Part shown: in pieces, positions 12,720-25,794 of the stretch | How positions within the stretch are numbered: the first letter of the stretch is position 1 | How the letters are laid out: each line of letters opens with the position of its first letter | From: Viscum album | Lineage: Eukaryota; Streptophyta; Magnoliopsida; Santalales; Viscaceae | DNA length: 64,000 nt | Assembly: GCA_963277665.1 (NCBI GenBank) | Contig: OY728165.1 | Span: 1,150,440,050 to 1,150,504,049, forward strand | Reading direction: 5' to 3' | Made by a program: the position numbers and the translations under genes | Notes under the pieces: generated by a model | What the model was told of the DNA's origin: nothing | Seen by the model: only the letters and a program-made list of their open reading frames with translations | The model's database searches: none

Positions 12720-15268
12720 TTTCATGGACTAACCCATAATACATGGACCCATTACCTTATATATACTTCGACATGGATCTATGGTAATTATAAATACCCA
12801 CTAAGATAGAGCTTGTTCTTGGGGATCATAAATATGATATTAGGAATAGTTCTAACTAAAAGTTACAAATATAAAGATACAATATTTTTTTACAATCCAC
12901 CATGGAACACCATGGAATGAATAATATAATTTGATTTTTTAAATATAATGGAATCAAAAAATGTTCAACATAAAAATAAATAGTTATTTTAGTTTCTATA
13001 TAAGTTAATTTTTATTAAAATAGTGTAAATTAAAAATCCTAAAACAAATGAAATCTTGACTTGGTTGGTACACACAAGGTATAATAAAAAAATAAACCCT
13101 ACATACCAAACCAATAATATGTATATATAACCTTTGGTCATTATCCTTTAACATAATAAAAAATATATGTTGGAGATTGGGTAAATTTAGTCTATATGAA
13201 TGATCTTATCAATAATAATAACTTCTCTTATTATATAATCTTATTCAATGTACATATGGTTTTATTATTATATTTTGAGAATATCATGGCAAGTAGGATT
13301 TTACTAAGATATAATGGATTTTATTTTTCAAAACAATCGTTATATACTGTTGTGAGATAATATAAAATCTTTGTGTCTTTTTGTTTCTTGAAAATAACTC
13401 ATAGGAACATCACAAGAACATTTTATAAAACATAAATATTTGAATAAACCATCAAATTTTTTCATTTAAATACACTTTGAAGAATCATCTCCAAAAAAAT
13501 ATTAATCCACTTTTATAAATACTAAAATATGGATCTATATGTTACCATTTAAAAACTCCTATATATAAATAAATAAAAATAAACATAATACTTATATAAC
13601 TATTTATTCCATATATCAAGAAACAATAAAACAATAATAGTGGTAAAAAATAGGGAAAATAATAAAATTCAATCAAATATTAATAGTTAAAATGAAATAT
13701 AGAATATAGAATCTTAAAAAAGTATGTCAATATGAAATTTTCACTATCAACATGTTGTATTAAGGAAAATTGAGTTAGGTATTCATAATCATGGGAATAT
13801 ATTGTTGACCCTATGAAAGTATATTATTTGTGCATAGTAGAAACAATGTGTTGTCTTATCAATGTATTATTTATGAAATTATTTTTATTTTTCTCTAACC
13901 AGACCTCACAACAAGTAGTATATATATTTAGAACATTTCACATACTATTGTATTCTAGTTAGTATATAAAAATAAATGACATGTAAAACACCTCTCAATA
14001 TCCAACTTATATACCATAGGTTATCATGAATATATTTATTTGAGTTGATGTAATATTTTATTTATCATTAACTACATATCAAAATAATGACTCATAGAAT
14101 GCTCCAAAATAGCATACTTCATCCCAAAACTCTACACCTTTTAAAAATAACTGCTTCCTAAATAATATAATCATCAAAAATGGTGACAAAAGACTCAAAA
14201 TATCGTGATTAACATATAAACCATGAGTTAAATGATCCTTTATATTAAATATAATAATTTTATACATAATCCCTCTTATATAAAACTATCTTAGAAATTT
14301 TGAATATATTTCAAATCTCATTTCAAGCAATGTGGATCCTCAAAATTAATTGATCATTCTAAATATATCGTATATTTAAGAAATGTGATTCATTGAATAA
14401 CATGTAAAATAACACAAGAAAAATTTAATTTCATATAAAATAAGGTATTATAATAGAATCATATCAAGATAAATTTTTAATTAAATTCATTCCATGCAGT
14501 CCCTCAAACCCATAAAAACCCATATGATGTTCTGTGAGGCCTAATACATCATTATAATTATCAAAATTCATAGAATCAGTTAGATATTCATTTAGTGAAA
14601 TATAATATTATAAATAATTACATATAAATTATAATGAGAGGATATCATAAAAAATTATACTTATATTTATCCAAAAAATATATATAACATTATCAAATCA
14701 ATCATCATTTCACAAAGTATCATAAATTAAGGATATATTTATATATTAGTGATCTAGAAAACTCAATAAGTAAATAGTTTTCAATTAAATGGAAATAACA
14801 TTAAAAATAATCCCTTAAGTAAATACTTATAGTATAAATCCTTCATAAGAGAAAACGGATACATTTTTTAAAAAATGAAACACATTAATCACCATGAATC
14901 ACAAGTTTATGTCAAACCTAGAATGTATCCCTCATCCACCTTGATCCTAGTGTGAGAAGATGTTGATGAAAGTAGAAGAGAATGAATGGAATAGAAACTA
15001 AAAGATAATAAATAATGTTAAATACATGATTTGATTCAAAAAGGATTAAATAGAAGGCTATTAATCCATATATGATGAATATAGAGTCATCTCTAAGGTT
15101 ATATTTGTCTAGATGGCCAAATGTGAAAAAATTAAGTCCATAAAAGGTATTAATTTGTGAAAGTTATAAATAGAAAATTAAAGAAAAATGATATTTGGAA
15201 CATTCTCCCCACTACCTTAATTTAATCTCTCTAGTGTGGTACCCATACCAGACATCAATCCTGGAATG
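12720..15268 (-). repeat. Candidate minus-strand LTR, first half
   Basis: Proposed from the boundary at 12720 (TTTCATGG, compare TGTCATGA in element L) and a matching start TGTAACATTCC on the minus strand at 27652. The nested element at 15269-25789 interrupts it. Removing that element leaves an LTR of about 4.4 kb, similar to the LTR length of the nested element. The body is AT-rich and I could not align it by eye to another copy, so this is tentative. Confidence 0.35.
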
Positions 15269-18200
15269 TGTGACATCCCTTTTTTTTAAAATGAGACAAT
15301 ATGTTCGATAGAGTACATAATATGCCACATTGAACATAAGCATTATTATGTTACCTTATAAACTAGCAGTTAAAAAAGTGGTAATGAATATTAATAATTG
15401 ATTTATAAAAAGTTTTTTTTACACATGATTTTAATTAATTCTTTAGTGAAAAATTATTTATAAAGGAAAATAAAATCTTTTATAATTAAAATGAAATGTT
15501 TTTTTTGAAAAACTATTTAAATGAAAATAAGTGAGTTTATAAAATAATAAAATTTTATTTTTTTATTTTATTAATTAAATATATATTAAATATATTAAAT
15601 ATAATTTTTAAAATTCATCTTATATGTTTTCTATATATGATATAAGAACAAACATAAATTTATGAATCAAATTAGCATTTTTCTAAAAAGACGATTTTAC
15701 TACCTTTTTATGGTGAACCCATTTTAAATCATTCTTTCTTACAATTTTATAATTTAAATTTGAAAAAAAGAAGCTTCTTATTTTTAATTGGGACATAAAT
15801 ATTTACTTTGGTTTAATTTTAGGTATTTTTATGATAATACTACTTTTTAATGTTTTGTTAAAAATAAAGCCTTTTAATTTAAAACTACTTTTTCATCTGA
15901 TTTATTTACATATAAAGGTTATCCTTTTAATTGGTTTTAAAGTATTATTTTATTATGTTTTTATAATTTAATCCTATGTTCATAATTGGATGTAATATCA
16001 CGTTGAGATTAGATATAAATGCACATCATTCTTTTGGTGGGTTTTACTTTTAAAAAACCCATTTTCTCACTTTGACAACGAAAATTAATATTAAATTAAT
16101 TACTGAAACTTATGTGTGTTGAATTTGGAAAAATGGATTCCATATTTGGAATTATTTTTTTCAAATTACATTAATAGGGTACTTTTATTTTTTTGGATAT
16201 TATGAATAGTAAATACAGTAATTTTTATTTACCACATTTAAATGTAAATTGGGTAAATTAGGTCAACAAACAATATGATAAGGATAATAAAATTAACCTA
16301 AAAACATAAAAAATCATATTGGATGAATTAAAGTTGACCAAAATCCCAAAAGGGTATGAATTGATTCATTTAATAGACTTTTTTCCATGAATGTTATGTA
16401 ATTATTATTAAAACAAAAGAAAGTTACAACATGTTACTCTCTTATCTCTTATAGTTATAATAATATTAATTTAGTGATAAACATGATGAAACTAAGAAAC
16501 TAAATATTCCATATAAATATAATAAAATTATATATAATTTTTGAATTTATTTATGATATTTATAAATTAAATAATTACCATAAATATTAGCACAACGGTG
16601 ATAAAGTAATTATTTTCGTAAGAGAAATATCAAATAAATGATACTAAAAATAGTAAAATAAATATTATTTGATCGAATTTATGTCATACAATATATTTTA
16701 TATGTTAATATGAAATTTCATAATACTATTAAATTCTTTGGATCGATATTATATCTCTGTTTGGATTTTATTTAAATTCATTGAATTTTTGTTAAAATAA
16801 TGTTACATCAAGAGAGTAATTAAGGGTATACTGAAAAGATATGGTTTAACATAAAAATATACATGTATAAAAATTATTGAATTATATTATTTAGAAATAT
16901 CCTCGCATTATCATAGAAATAAATTAAATTTTGACCATTCGGAATCGAATTTGATTTTGTATTAATTTAATACTTTTTATAATTCCAAGAGTTCCCCTCC
17001 CCTCTCATATAAAAATAAACCCATTAGTCTCTATTAATCAGACTTATAAAACCTTTTGGTTCATAAAATATATACCCAAAACTCTTTATAGAGTCCCTAT
17101 ACTCATCATAGAAGCCTCCCTTAGAGATGAAATCCTCCCAAGGAAGCCTTTTTTTATAAACAAATAAAAGGAACCCAATTAATATGTAACACCTTATCTC
17201 ATGATTTTTACTTTATTTTCTATTATCCACGACCTATACTCTTATTATTTTATGATTACATAACAAAACCAGAATCCTAACTATACTCTTTTTTTGTTAT
17301 GATAAGTTTTTATCCTATAGTTACACACACCTCCATTTAATGGGAAACAAACATATTGTTTCTGTGTACGGTAAACTATTGCCTCACAAAACGATGATTG
17401 TTTAGTTTCCCCCAACCATATCCCTTGGTGGCCAATATTATGGACACTATATTTATATATGATATATATAATATTTATATTTTCATAATTATTCTTTAAT
17501 TTTTATTTATAACTTACCTTTTTCTTTCCATGTTTTGTAAATATGATAATTTTGTTTGAGGAAGTGTGGACTACCTCCCACTCAAAGCGATATGACTCAT
17601 TCTCGCTATACATGGAATGTATAAAGGATAGTTTTATTAAAAATATGAAACATATATGAAATTTATATAACAATGGTATTTTAATATACATTTATATCTT
17701 TAAATTATTATTCTTCTAATATGACAATGAAACTAATGTAGTGTTCATGTATATGTATGGCCAACCGTCTCCACGAACGGTACATTTCATTTCTTGTCTA
17801 AAAATATTATGGACTATTATAAATACATATATAATGGATATATATTATATTTAAATCATGAATACTATTCTAGATATGATGGTATTTTTACCACATAGAC
17901 AATTTTCATCAAAACAAGTTCATTTTTGACTAAAATACCCAGTATTGACAAAACATCTGATATGAACTTAAATAGTTATGTAATTTTTATAACATGGTAA
18001 TAAGTGATATAAAAGAAATAATAAACTTGAAAAAGGTTCTTAAGCAAGTGTAAATTATCCTAAGTTTATTATTCAGAAACATAATGATTGTACGTGACGA
18101 GTCAGACTCCAGGTAAGGGAACTTTTTAACATAATTTCTATTCTTTGGGTTAATCTTATACTTCTTGATTATTTTGTGTTATGATTATGTGAGAAATAAA

Positions 18201-19627
18201 TTTTGTTATAATATCTTGTATTTATACTTGATTTGTGTATATTTATATTGAATACACATAATTGATCTATTTTATTAACAAAATGATCTTTTTAAGGGAA
18301 ATCTTAACTTAGTCTCCATTCATTGAGTTAAATATCCATGTCATTGGTTTTGTTTTTCCAAAAAATATGTGTGAATGACCTCAAATAGTTTTACACTAAA
18401 TATAAACTTATATTGGGTGTAATTATATTTTTCACACATAATTATGTCATTTATTTGTCCTTAATCTAATGATATGATCAATGTAAGGGACTTTGTCTCA
18501 ATCTCGTTTCATCGAGGCATATTTTGGTAATATACACTACCTTATATTATACAGTGTATAATCAACCCCTTTTACTTTTAATTTCATTCAATGGTTTTAT
18601 AAAAGGAATATTTCTTATATGAAGCATTTTACTAAATGAAAAATGGAATGTTTTTAACATATGCAGTGATAATGAATTCTCTGCTGCCATAATAGTTATT
18701 TGATATTTTTCTTCCTATATAAGACTTACTGTTTTGAAAAGGAAAAAGAAATATCATATTTCATTTTTGGTTATTTTCATATTGAAAATGGTTTTGGAAA
18801 TTTATTTATTACTTTCATATCATGAAATTATTTCTTGTGATTGAAAATGAAATTTTATGATTGAAATATTGATAAATGAAATCTTTTATGTGTCATGATT
18901 AGATAATGGTACTTGGACATTTAATGGTTGGTTACGTATAAACAAAAGAAAATTGGTTATGAGATAAACCAAATATGAATAGTTACATGATAAACCTAGG
19001 ATGGGTGGTTACATTATAACCACCAATTCATTAGTTATGGAAGTTGACTGTATAGTTATTTCACTTAGTGATATGTGTCGAAGTCAACCGTATGGTTATT
19101 CTATTTAAGTATGATTATATCCTGAGATACATTTATATGTTATATGTTACATTATATGTGTTTTATAGTAATATTTTTATTACAAAAAAGGGTAAGAAAT
19201 GATCTTATATTCAATGAAGTGTATTTTACTACTTCTTAAATGTGAAAAATATTACTTTACGGTAAATTATTCATGGTTTACATGTTTTCTCAAGGTTTAT
19301 AGTTTTCCTTCATTATATATACCTTACGGATATTGTTATGATTTTTCCGTGTTTTGATTTTTTTCATAGGTTTTAAAGAATAATAGTATCATATATGGGA
19401 TCAAGGGAAAGTTATTATTTAATATTAAATGAAACCACATTTCTTTTTAAAATTTCCTATTTTATGGAAGAAATTGATACAATTGGAATTTTCCACTTTG
19501 TATTTCTAATATTTTTTATGAATGATTTGTGGGATAATTCTCTAAAACTCAAAACCTTAAATGATCCTCAATGTAAATTATTGATTAAAACTCAAGATTT
19601 TTTTATGTTTAAGGTTGGGGACTTACA
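15269..19627 (+). repeat. 5' LTR of the non-autonomous element
   Basis: Starts TGTGACATCCC and ends GGGGACTTACA, directly before the primer site. It aligns block by block with 21257-25789, for example GATAGAGTACATAATATGCCACATTGAACATAAG in shorter shared pieces. A TATAAAAAT box lies at 17008-17016, roughly 1.7 kb into the LTR. Confidence 0.75.
17008..17016 (+). promoter_or_regulatory. TATA box in 5' LTR
   Basis: TATAAAAAT follows a CT-rich run (CCCCTCCCCTCTCA). The same position in the partner LTR and in both element A LTRs carries TATAAAAAG, so the box is conserved across the family. Confidence 0.6.
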
Positions 19628-19629
19628 GC

Positions 19630-19641
19630 TGGTATCAGAGG
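19630..19641 (+). other. Primer binding site of the non-autonomous element
   Basis: TGGTATCAGAGG, complementary to the 3' end of initiator Met-tRNA, two bases after the LTR end. Confidence 0.85.
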
Positions 19642-19934
19642 ATGGTTTAGATAACTTTGGAGATTAGGATGTCTTTTTAAGAGATTGGGATATCATAAGA
19701 GTTTATAATTTTTAGGGTGATCATTAGATCAATATCTTAGGAATCCCTTTTTAGGATTAAGTTATGAAATTTAAAGGTAATTAATGGTATTTTTGGAGTA
19801 ATTTATTTATGATGTAGTTATGGGTTAGAAGTTTTGGTGATGAAACATGAATGGTATAGAATAACCCTTCAGGTTGAAACATGTTTTGGTTATTTTTGAG
19901 TATTTTACCTAATTTTTTTAATGTTATAAGAATT

Positions 19935-20066
19935 ATATGGTTTTTTTAAAATTAAAACCCACAGAACGTGTGAAAACCTATTATGTCGGAAAAGGCTGTG
20001 GGAATCGAACCCACAACCAGAGTGTGATAAGGCTTTATCACCTACCACTAGCCTATGTGAAGTCCA
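19935..20066 (-). repeat. tRNA-derived SINE-like relic
   Basis: On the minus strand, TAGGCTAGTGG resembles a polymerase III A box (one mismatch) and GGTTCGATTCC is a perfect B box, about 35 bases apart. CCCACAGCC and a TTTT run follow. A tail rich in T and A comes next (TTTTAATTTTAAAAAAA). GAATTAT occurs on both sides (19930-19936 and 20077-20083), but a 7-mer of this kind is weak evidence in AT-rich DNA. The anticodon arm does not fold as in a real tRNA, so I call a SINE head or tRNA pseudogene, not a functional tRNA. Confidence 0.5.
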
Positions 20067-21242
20067 TGGTTAGTATGAATTATTCTTTTTAGTTAAATGA
20101 TTTTATAGATTAATAAAAATTTAAATGGGGAGACATATATTTTATTTAATAGATAAATATGGGATTGGAAAATGATTTTGGGATTAAGTGATAAATGTAA
20201 TTTTGGAAGATGTTCACTAGTTTGGGAACTTTATATGATTAGTTACAAAAATAGTTTGGGATTTTATTTGAGGAATAATGGTTGAATTATTTTTTGGTGA
20301 AATATATGATTTAATTATGGACTTATAGTGATTTTGGTTATTTATGGAAGTTATTAACCTATTTTAGAGAATATTTTATATTAGAAATTACATTTCAGTA
20401 TGATCCATTAAGAGTGGTTGATGTTATTTGGAGATAAATTTTCAAATTCAACTTGAAGACTATGAGATCAAATCCTTCTCAATTTTGGGATTCAATATTA
20501 TTTTGGATTGTTTTGTTGAATTTTTAAGAAATTTATTTGTTGAATGGTCAATATTAGAATTTGGGTAATACTGTTAAATTTTAGAGATTAAAAGTAGTTT
20601 TCCTTCATAAAATGGTTTAAAATTTTGGGGAAATTATCTTATGTTATCCTAAACTTATTGGTTTTGGTTAATGTATCAATATGGTATTAATAGATATTTA
20701 ACCATCTTTGTATCATGTGATTCTCTAGATGTTGATTCGTGTGCTTCATGTGTGACCGAGTCATCTTGAATAATCATCATTTGGAGAAAAGTTGAGTTTT
20801 TGGTAGAAATTTATAATTGGATGAAACTATAATTGACAAGTAAGTATGTTTCCTTATGTTCTTAGTCATCCTCGTAAATAAATTCCTCAACTTTATTAAA
20901 AGGATCTTAATACAAAAACATTTTCCATTTAAATTTCCTACAAAAAAATAAAATATCATTTAGCCCATCACAAATTAGTGGTTTTCCTGATTGTTAACAT
21001 TATCTTAATAATGTTTTCTATCACTCTCCATAAAAATAATATGTTTATTTTTTCTTCCATATCCATTTTTTCTATATAGAATCCTAATATTTGTTATCTC
21101 AGATAACCTTGATACTTCTCTTTCTTTTTTTAAAGTGGTAGTTTTATTAATCCTTTTACTAATATGGGAATGAAATAAAGGTGTTTTGAAGAGTCATACC
21201 TTAGTTACCAAACCCGAATTCAAATTTATAATATTAATTTTC

Positions 21243-21256
21243 AGAAAGGGGGAAAA
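21243..21256 (+). other. Polypurine tract
   Basis: AGAAAGGGGGAAAA, immediately before the 3' LTR. It is the plus-strand primer of reverse transcription. Confidence 0.8.
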
Positions 21257-24200
21257 TTTAACATCATGATTTTTTAAAAGGAGGCAATATGCTCGATAGT
21301 GTACATAATACGCCACATCGAACATAAGAATTATTATGTCACCTTATAACCTAGATATTAAAATGGAATTAATGAAAAACATTAATTTATTTATGAATAA
21401 AATATTACACATGATTTTGATGAATTTTTGTTTGAAAAAATAATTATAAATGAAAATACAACCCTTTTTAATTAAAAGTAATTTTTTTTTCTGAAAATAT
21501 TTTTAAATGAAAATAAGTGAGTTTATAAAATAATAATATTAAGAATTATGGATTAAATTAATTAAATATGTATGTAATATATTATATTTAATTTTTAATG
21601 TCCATATAATATGTTTTTTATAAATGATTTCAGAATAAATTCAATTTTACAAATAAAATGAGTGTTTTTCAAAAAAAGGAAATTTTACCGCTTTTTGATG
21701 GAGAACCCATTTTAAATCTAGATTTTTAAAATTTTATAAATTATTTTTGACAAAATAAACTTCTTTTTTGAATCGTTATATCAAAATTTAATTTTATTAA
21801 ATTTTTGTAATTTTTATGATAATATTCATTTTTTAATGTACAGTAAAAAATACAGCATTTTAATTTAAAAATGTTTTTTCATCTGATTTATTTATACAGA
21901 AATGTTATTATTTTAATTATATTTAAAGTATAGTTATGTTAAGTTTTTTTAGTTTAATAAAATTTTGGTCATTGGAATTAATTTCACATTGAAAGTTGAT
22001 ATAAATGCACATCAATCTATTGATGGTTTTTACTTTTAAAAAACATGTTTTTTCACAATGACAATGATAATTAATTACTACAAATTCTGTGTTTTAAATT
22101 TTAAAAATTGGATTCCATATTTTTAATCCTTGGATTAAAATTAATTTAATAGTTTACTTTTATTTTTTTCATATTATGAATTGTATCTGTGGTATTTTTT
22201 ATTTAGCACACTTAAAGGTAAATCATGTAAAGTAGGGTAACAAACAATATGAAAAGAATAATAAAATTACCCTAACACCTAAAAATATCCTATTGGATGA
22301 ATAAATGTATAACAATATATCATAAGAATTGTAATTGAATCATTTAATGGATTTTTTTCCATGAAATAGATGTAAATTATTATTAAAATAAAAGAAATTG
22401 AAAACATGTCACTATCTTATCTCTTATAAGTATAATAATTTTAATATAATGATAAACATGATGTAACTTCCAACATAAATATTCGCTAGAAATTAAATTA
22501 AATTAACTAAATTATTTTAATTTATTTAGAATTTTTATATATTAAATAATTACAATAAATATTTACAAAATTGTGATGTATTAATTATTTAATAAATAAA
22601 AATATAAAATAAATTATATTATAAGTAGTAAAATAAATATTATATAACATAATTCATGTCATCCACTACTTTTTATAGTTTAATATGAAATTTTATAGTA
22701 CTATTCAATTATTTTTATAGAATTTATATCTCTGTATTGAATTTATTAAAATTTAATGAAATTAATTGTGTAAAATTTGAAACTATTGATATGTTATAAA
22801 AATAATATTATATTAAATTATTCAAGAATAATAAAAATATTTTAAAGTTAAAAAATATATATAATAAAGTATAAATTTTAATTAGGTGTCCAATTATAGG
22901 AAATTTACCACATATAAGTGAAATTAATAGCCTCTTAATAATTAAAGTGTTCCTACCTCAATTAAAATTGAAAGAGATTAATTAAGGGTAAAATGAAATG
23001 AAAGGTTTAAAATAAATTAAATAATTGTCTAAAAATTATTGTATAAGATTATTTATAACTAAAAACATCTTATATAATAAATAGATAAGGTTTGGACAAT
23101 TTTTTCAAAAAATGTATTATATTAATTTAATACTTTTAATAATTCTAATGGTGACCCTCCCCTCCTCTATAAAAAGGCACTCATTCCTCTATATTACTCA
23201 CACTTACAAACCCTTTTGGTTCTTCCATTATCTTCCCAATACTCTTCCAAGAATCTATCCCCCCATCCTATAATCCTATCATGGGGAAGAAAGCCTCCCA
23301 ATGAAGCCTTTTGGTATTAACCAAAAAAAAATACCAAATTAAGAGGTAACACCTCCTCTCATGATTTTTAGTTCATTTTCCATTCTCCATATCCTATAGT
23401 ATTATACTTTTATTATTACATAACATAAAAAAGTATCCTAAATATAATAGGTTGTTTTTATGATATGTGTTAACCTACACATACACACACCCCCATTTAA
23501 TGAGTAACGAACATATTGTTTCTATGTACGATGAACTACTGCCTCACGAAATGATGATTGTTAAATTTTCCCCTAAAACCTCTCATGTTGTATATAATAA
23601 TAGAAAATATATTTACATATGATATATATTATATTTATATTGAATCTATGCTTATTTAATTTTTATTTATAACATACCTTTATGATTTACACATCTTGTA
23701 AATATGATAATTTTGTTTGAGGAAGTGTAGACTACCGCTCCCTCAAAGCGATATGAATCGTTCCTACTACACATGGAACATATAATGGATGGGTTTATGA
23801 AACCTATGAGAAATATATGACATTAATATAACACTTGAATTGAAATATACATTTATAAAATTTAATTATTATTCTTCTAATATGAAAAAAAATGAAATTA
23901 GTATTCATGCATACATACGACCAACCGTCTTCATGAACGACGCATTTCATTTCTTATCTCCAAATATTATGGATTATTATAAATAAATATATACTAGATA
24001 TATATGATATTTAAATCATGAATAATATTCTATATATGATGGAATTTTTACCAAAAGGACAATTTTCATCAAAACAAATTCATTTTTTACTCAAGTACAC
24101 AATATCGACAAAATTTACGATATGAACTTAAATAGTTATTTAATTTTTATGAAATGGTAATAAGTGATATAAAATAAATAATAAACCTGAAAAATGATCT

Positions 24201-25789
24201 CAAGAAATTATAATTTAACCTAAGTATATTATTTATGAACCTAAAGATTTAACGTGATGAGTTGGACTGAAGGTAATGGAACTTCTTAACCCAATTTCCA
24301 TTCATTGGGTTAATCTTATACTTCTTGATTATGTTGTGATATGATTATGTGGGAAATAAAATTTGATATCCAATATTGTATTTATTATTTATTTTTGTGT
24401 ATTTATAAATAATACACATAATAAATCTATTTTATTAACAAAATGTTCTTTGTAAATGAAATCTTAACTTAATCTCAATTTCATAAGTTAAATATCCATG
24501 TCATTGGTTTTTTTTTCCAAAACTATGTGTAAATGACATATGATTGCTTTTACAATAAATATCCACTTATATTGGGTGTATTTATATTATTCACACATAA
24601 TTATTTCATTGATTTATCCATAATATAATGATCTGATCTTTGTAAGGGACTTTGTCTCAATCTTCTTTCATTGAGGCATATTTTGATAATATACACTAAC
24701 TTTTTTTATAATGTGTATAATCAATGCCTTTGACTTTTAATTTCATTCAATGGTTTTCAAAAAGAAATATTTCATATACTAATTGTTTTAATAAACCAAA
24801 AAATAAATGTTTTTAACGTATTAGGTGACAATAACTTCTCCTGCGGCGTAATTGTTATCTAATATTTTGCTTCCTTTATAAGCCTTAATGTTTTTAAAAG
24901 GAAAATGAAAAAACTTATTCCATTTTTGGGTATTTTTTTATTAAAAATGGTTTTATAAATGTATTTCCTACTTTAATATCATGAAAGTATTTCTTGTGAT
25001 CGCAAATGAATTTATTTGATTGAAATGTTGATAATTGCAATCATTTATGTGTGATGATTATATAATGGTAATTAGAAATTTGATAGGTGGTTACATGATA
25101 ATCCAAAGATAGGTGGTTATATAATAAACCAAAGACAGGTGGTTCTGTGATAGACCAAGGACGGGTGTTTATATTATAACCTACAATGCATTGTGTATGG
25201 ATGTCGGTTGTATGGCTATTCCATTTGGTGATATGTGATGAAGTTGACCGTATGGTTATTCCATTTATGTATGAATATGTCCAATGTTACATTTATATGT
25301 TATATGTTAAGGTCTATGGGTTTTATAGTAATCTTTTGATTATAAAATAAGGGTATGAAATGAACTAATATTTAGTGAAGCGTATTTTACTACTTATTAA
25401 AGGTTAAAAGTATTAATTTATGATAAATTATCAATGATTTACATGTTTTTAAAGACTAATAGTTTTCCTTATTTATTTATCCCTTAATATTATATTGATG
25501 CTCATCCCAAGTATTGAAATGTTTTTCATAGGATTTAAAAAGAATAGAGTCAAGGATGGGATCTAGGGAAAGTTAGGATTTAATATGAAAAGAAACCAGG
25601 TTTATTTTTAAAAGTTTTTGTTTTATAGAATAAATGGATAATTTTTGAAGTGTCCAATTTTTACTTCTATGGTTTTGTTATGGAAGACTTATGGCCTAAT
25701 TCTGTAAAAATTTAAACTTGAAAATATCTTCATTGTTAATTCATGATTAAAACTCAATATTATGTATTGTTTAAGTCTCAGGCCTTACG
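21257..25789 (+). repeat. 3' LTR of the non-autonomous element
   Basis: Begins TTTAACATC, a decayed TGTAACATC, and ends CCTTACG. It matches the 5' LTR in order throughout but with many substitutions and gaps. It is visibly more diverged than the other LTR pairs here, so this is probably the oldest insertion. A TATAAAAAG box lies at 23168-23176 after a CCTCCTC run. Confidence 0.75.
23168..23176 (+). promoter_or_regulatory. TATA box in 3' LTR
   Basis: TATAAAAAG at the position equivalent to the boxes at 17008, 29640 and 38073. Confidence 0.6.
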
Positions 25790-25794
25790 TAATG

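Larger units (their letters stand above)
19628..21256 (+). other. Interior of the non-autonomous element, non-coding
   Basis: 1.6 kb between the LTRs. No gag zinc knuckle, protease, reverse transcriptase, RNase H or integrase motif is seen in any frame. It holds a tRNA-like relic on the minus strand and ends in a polypurine tract. Confidence 0.7.
15269..25789 (+). mobile_element. Complete non-autonomous LTR retrotransposon (about 10.5 kb)
   Basis: Two diverged LTRs (15269-19627 and 21257-25789) flank a 1.6-kb non-coding interior with a primer site and a polypurine tract. Flanks are GAATG before and TAATG after, an imperfect 5-bp target duplication. No gag or pol motif survives in the interior, so its proteins would have come from a related element. 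Element A shares LTR blocks with it, such as the run around ACACACACC(T/C)CCAT, the CATGAACG...GCATTTCATTTCTTA block and the TATA region. The class resembles large retrotransposon derivatives (LARDs). Confidence 0.75.

Noticed and set aside
19993..20064. Functional tRNA gene on the minus strand
   Set aside because: The A and B boxes are present, but the anticodon arm forms a 4-base loop rather than a 7-base loop and the acceptor ends do not pair.
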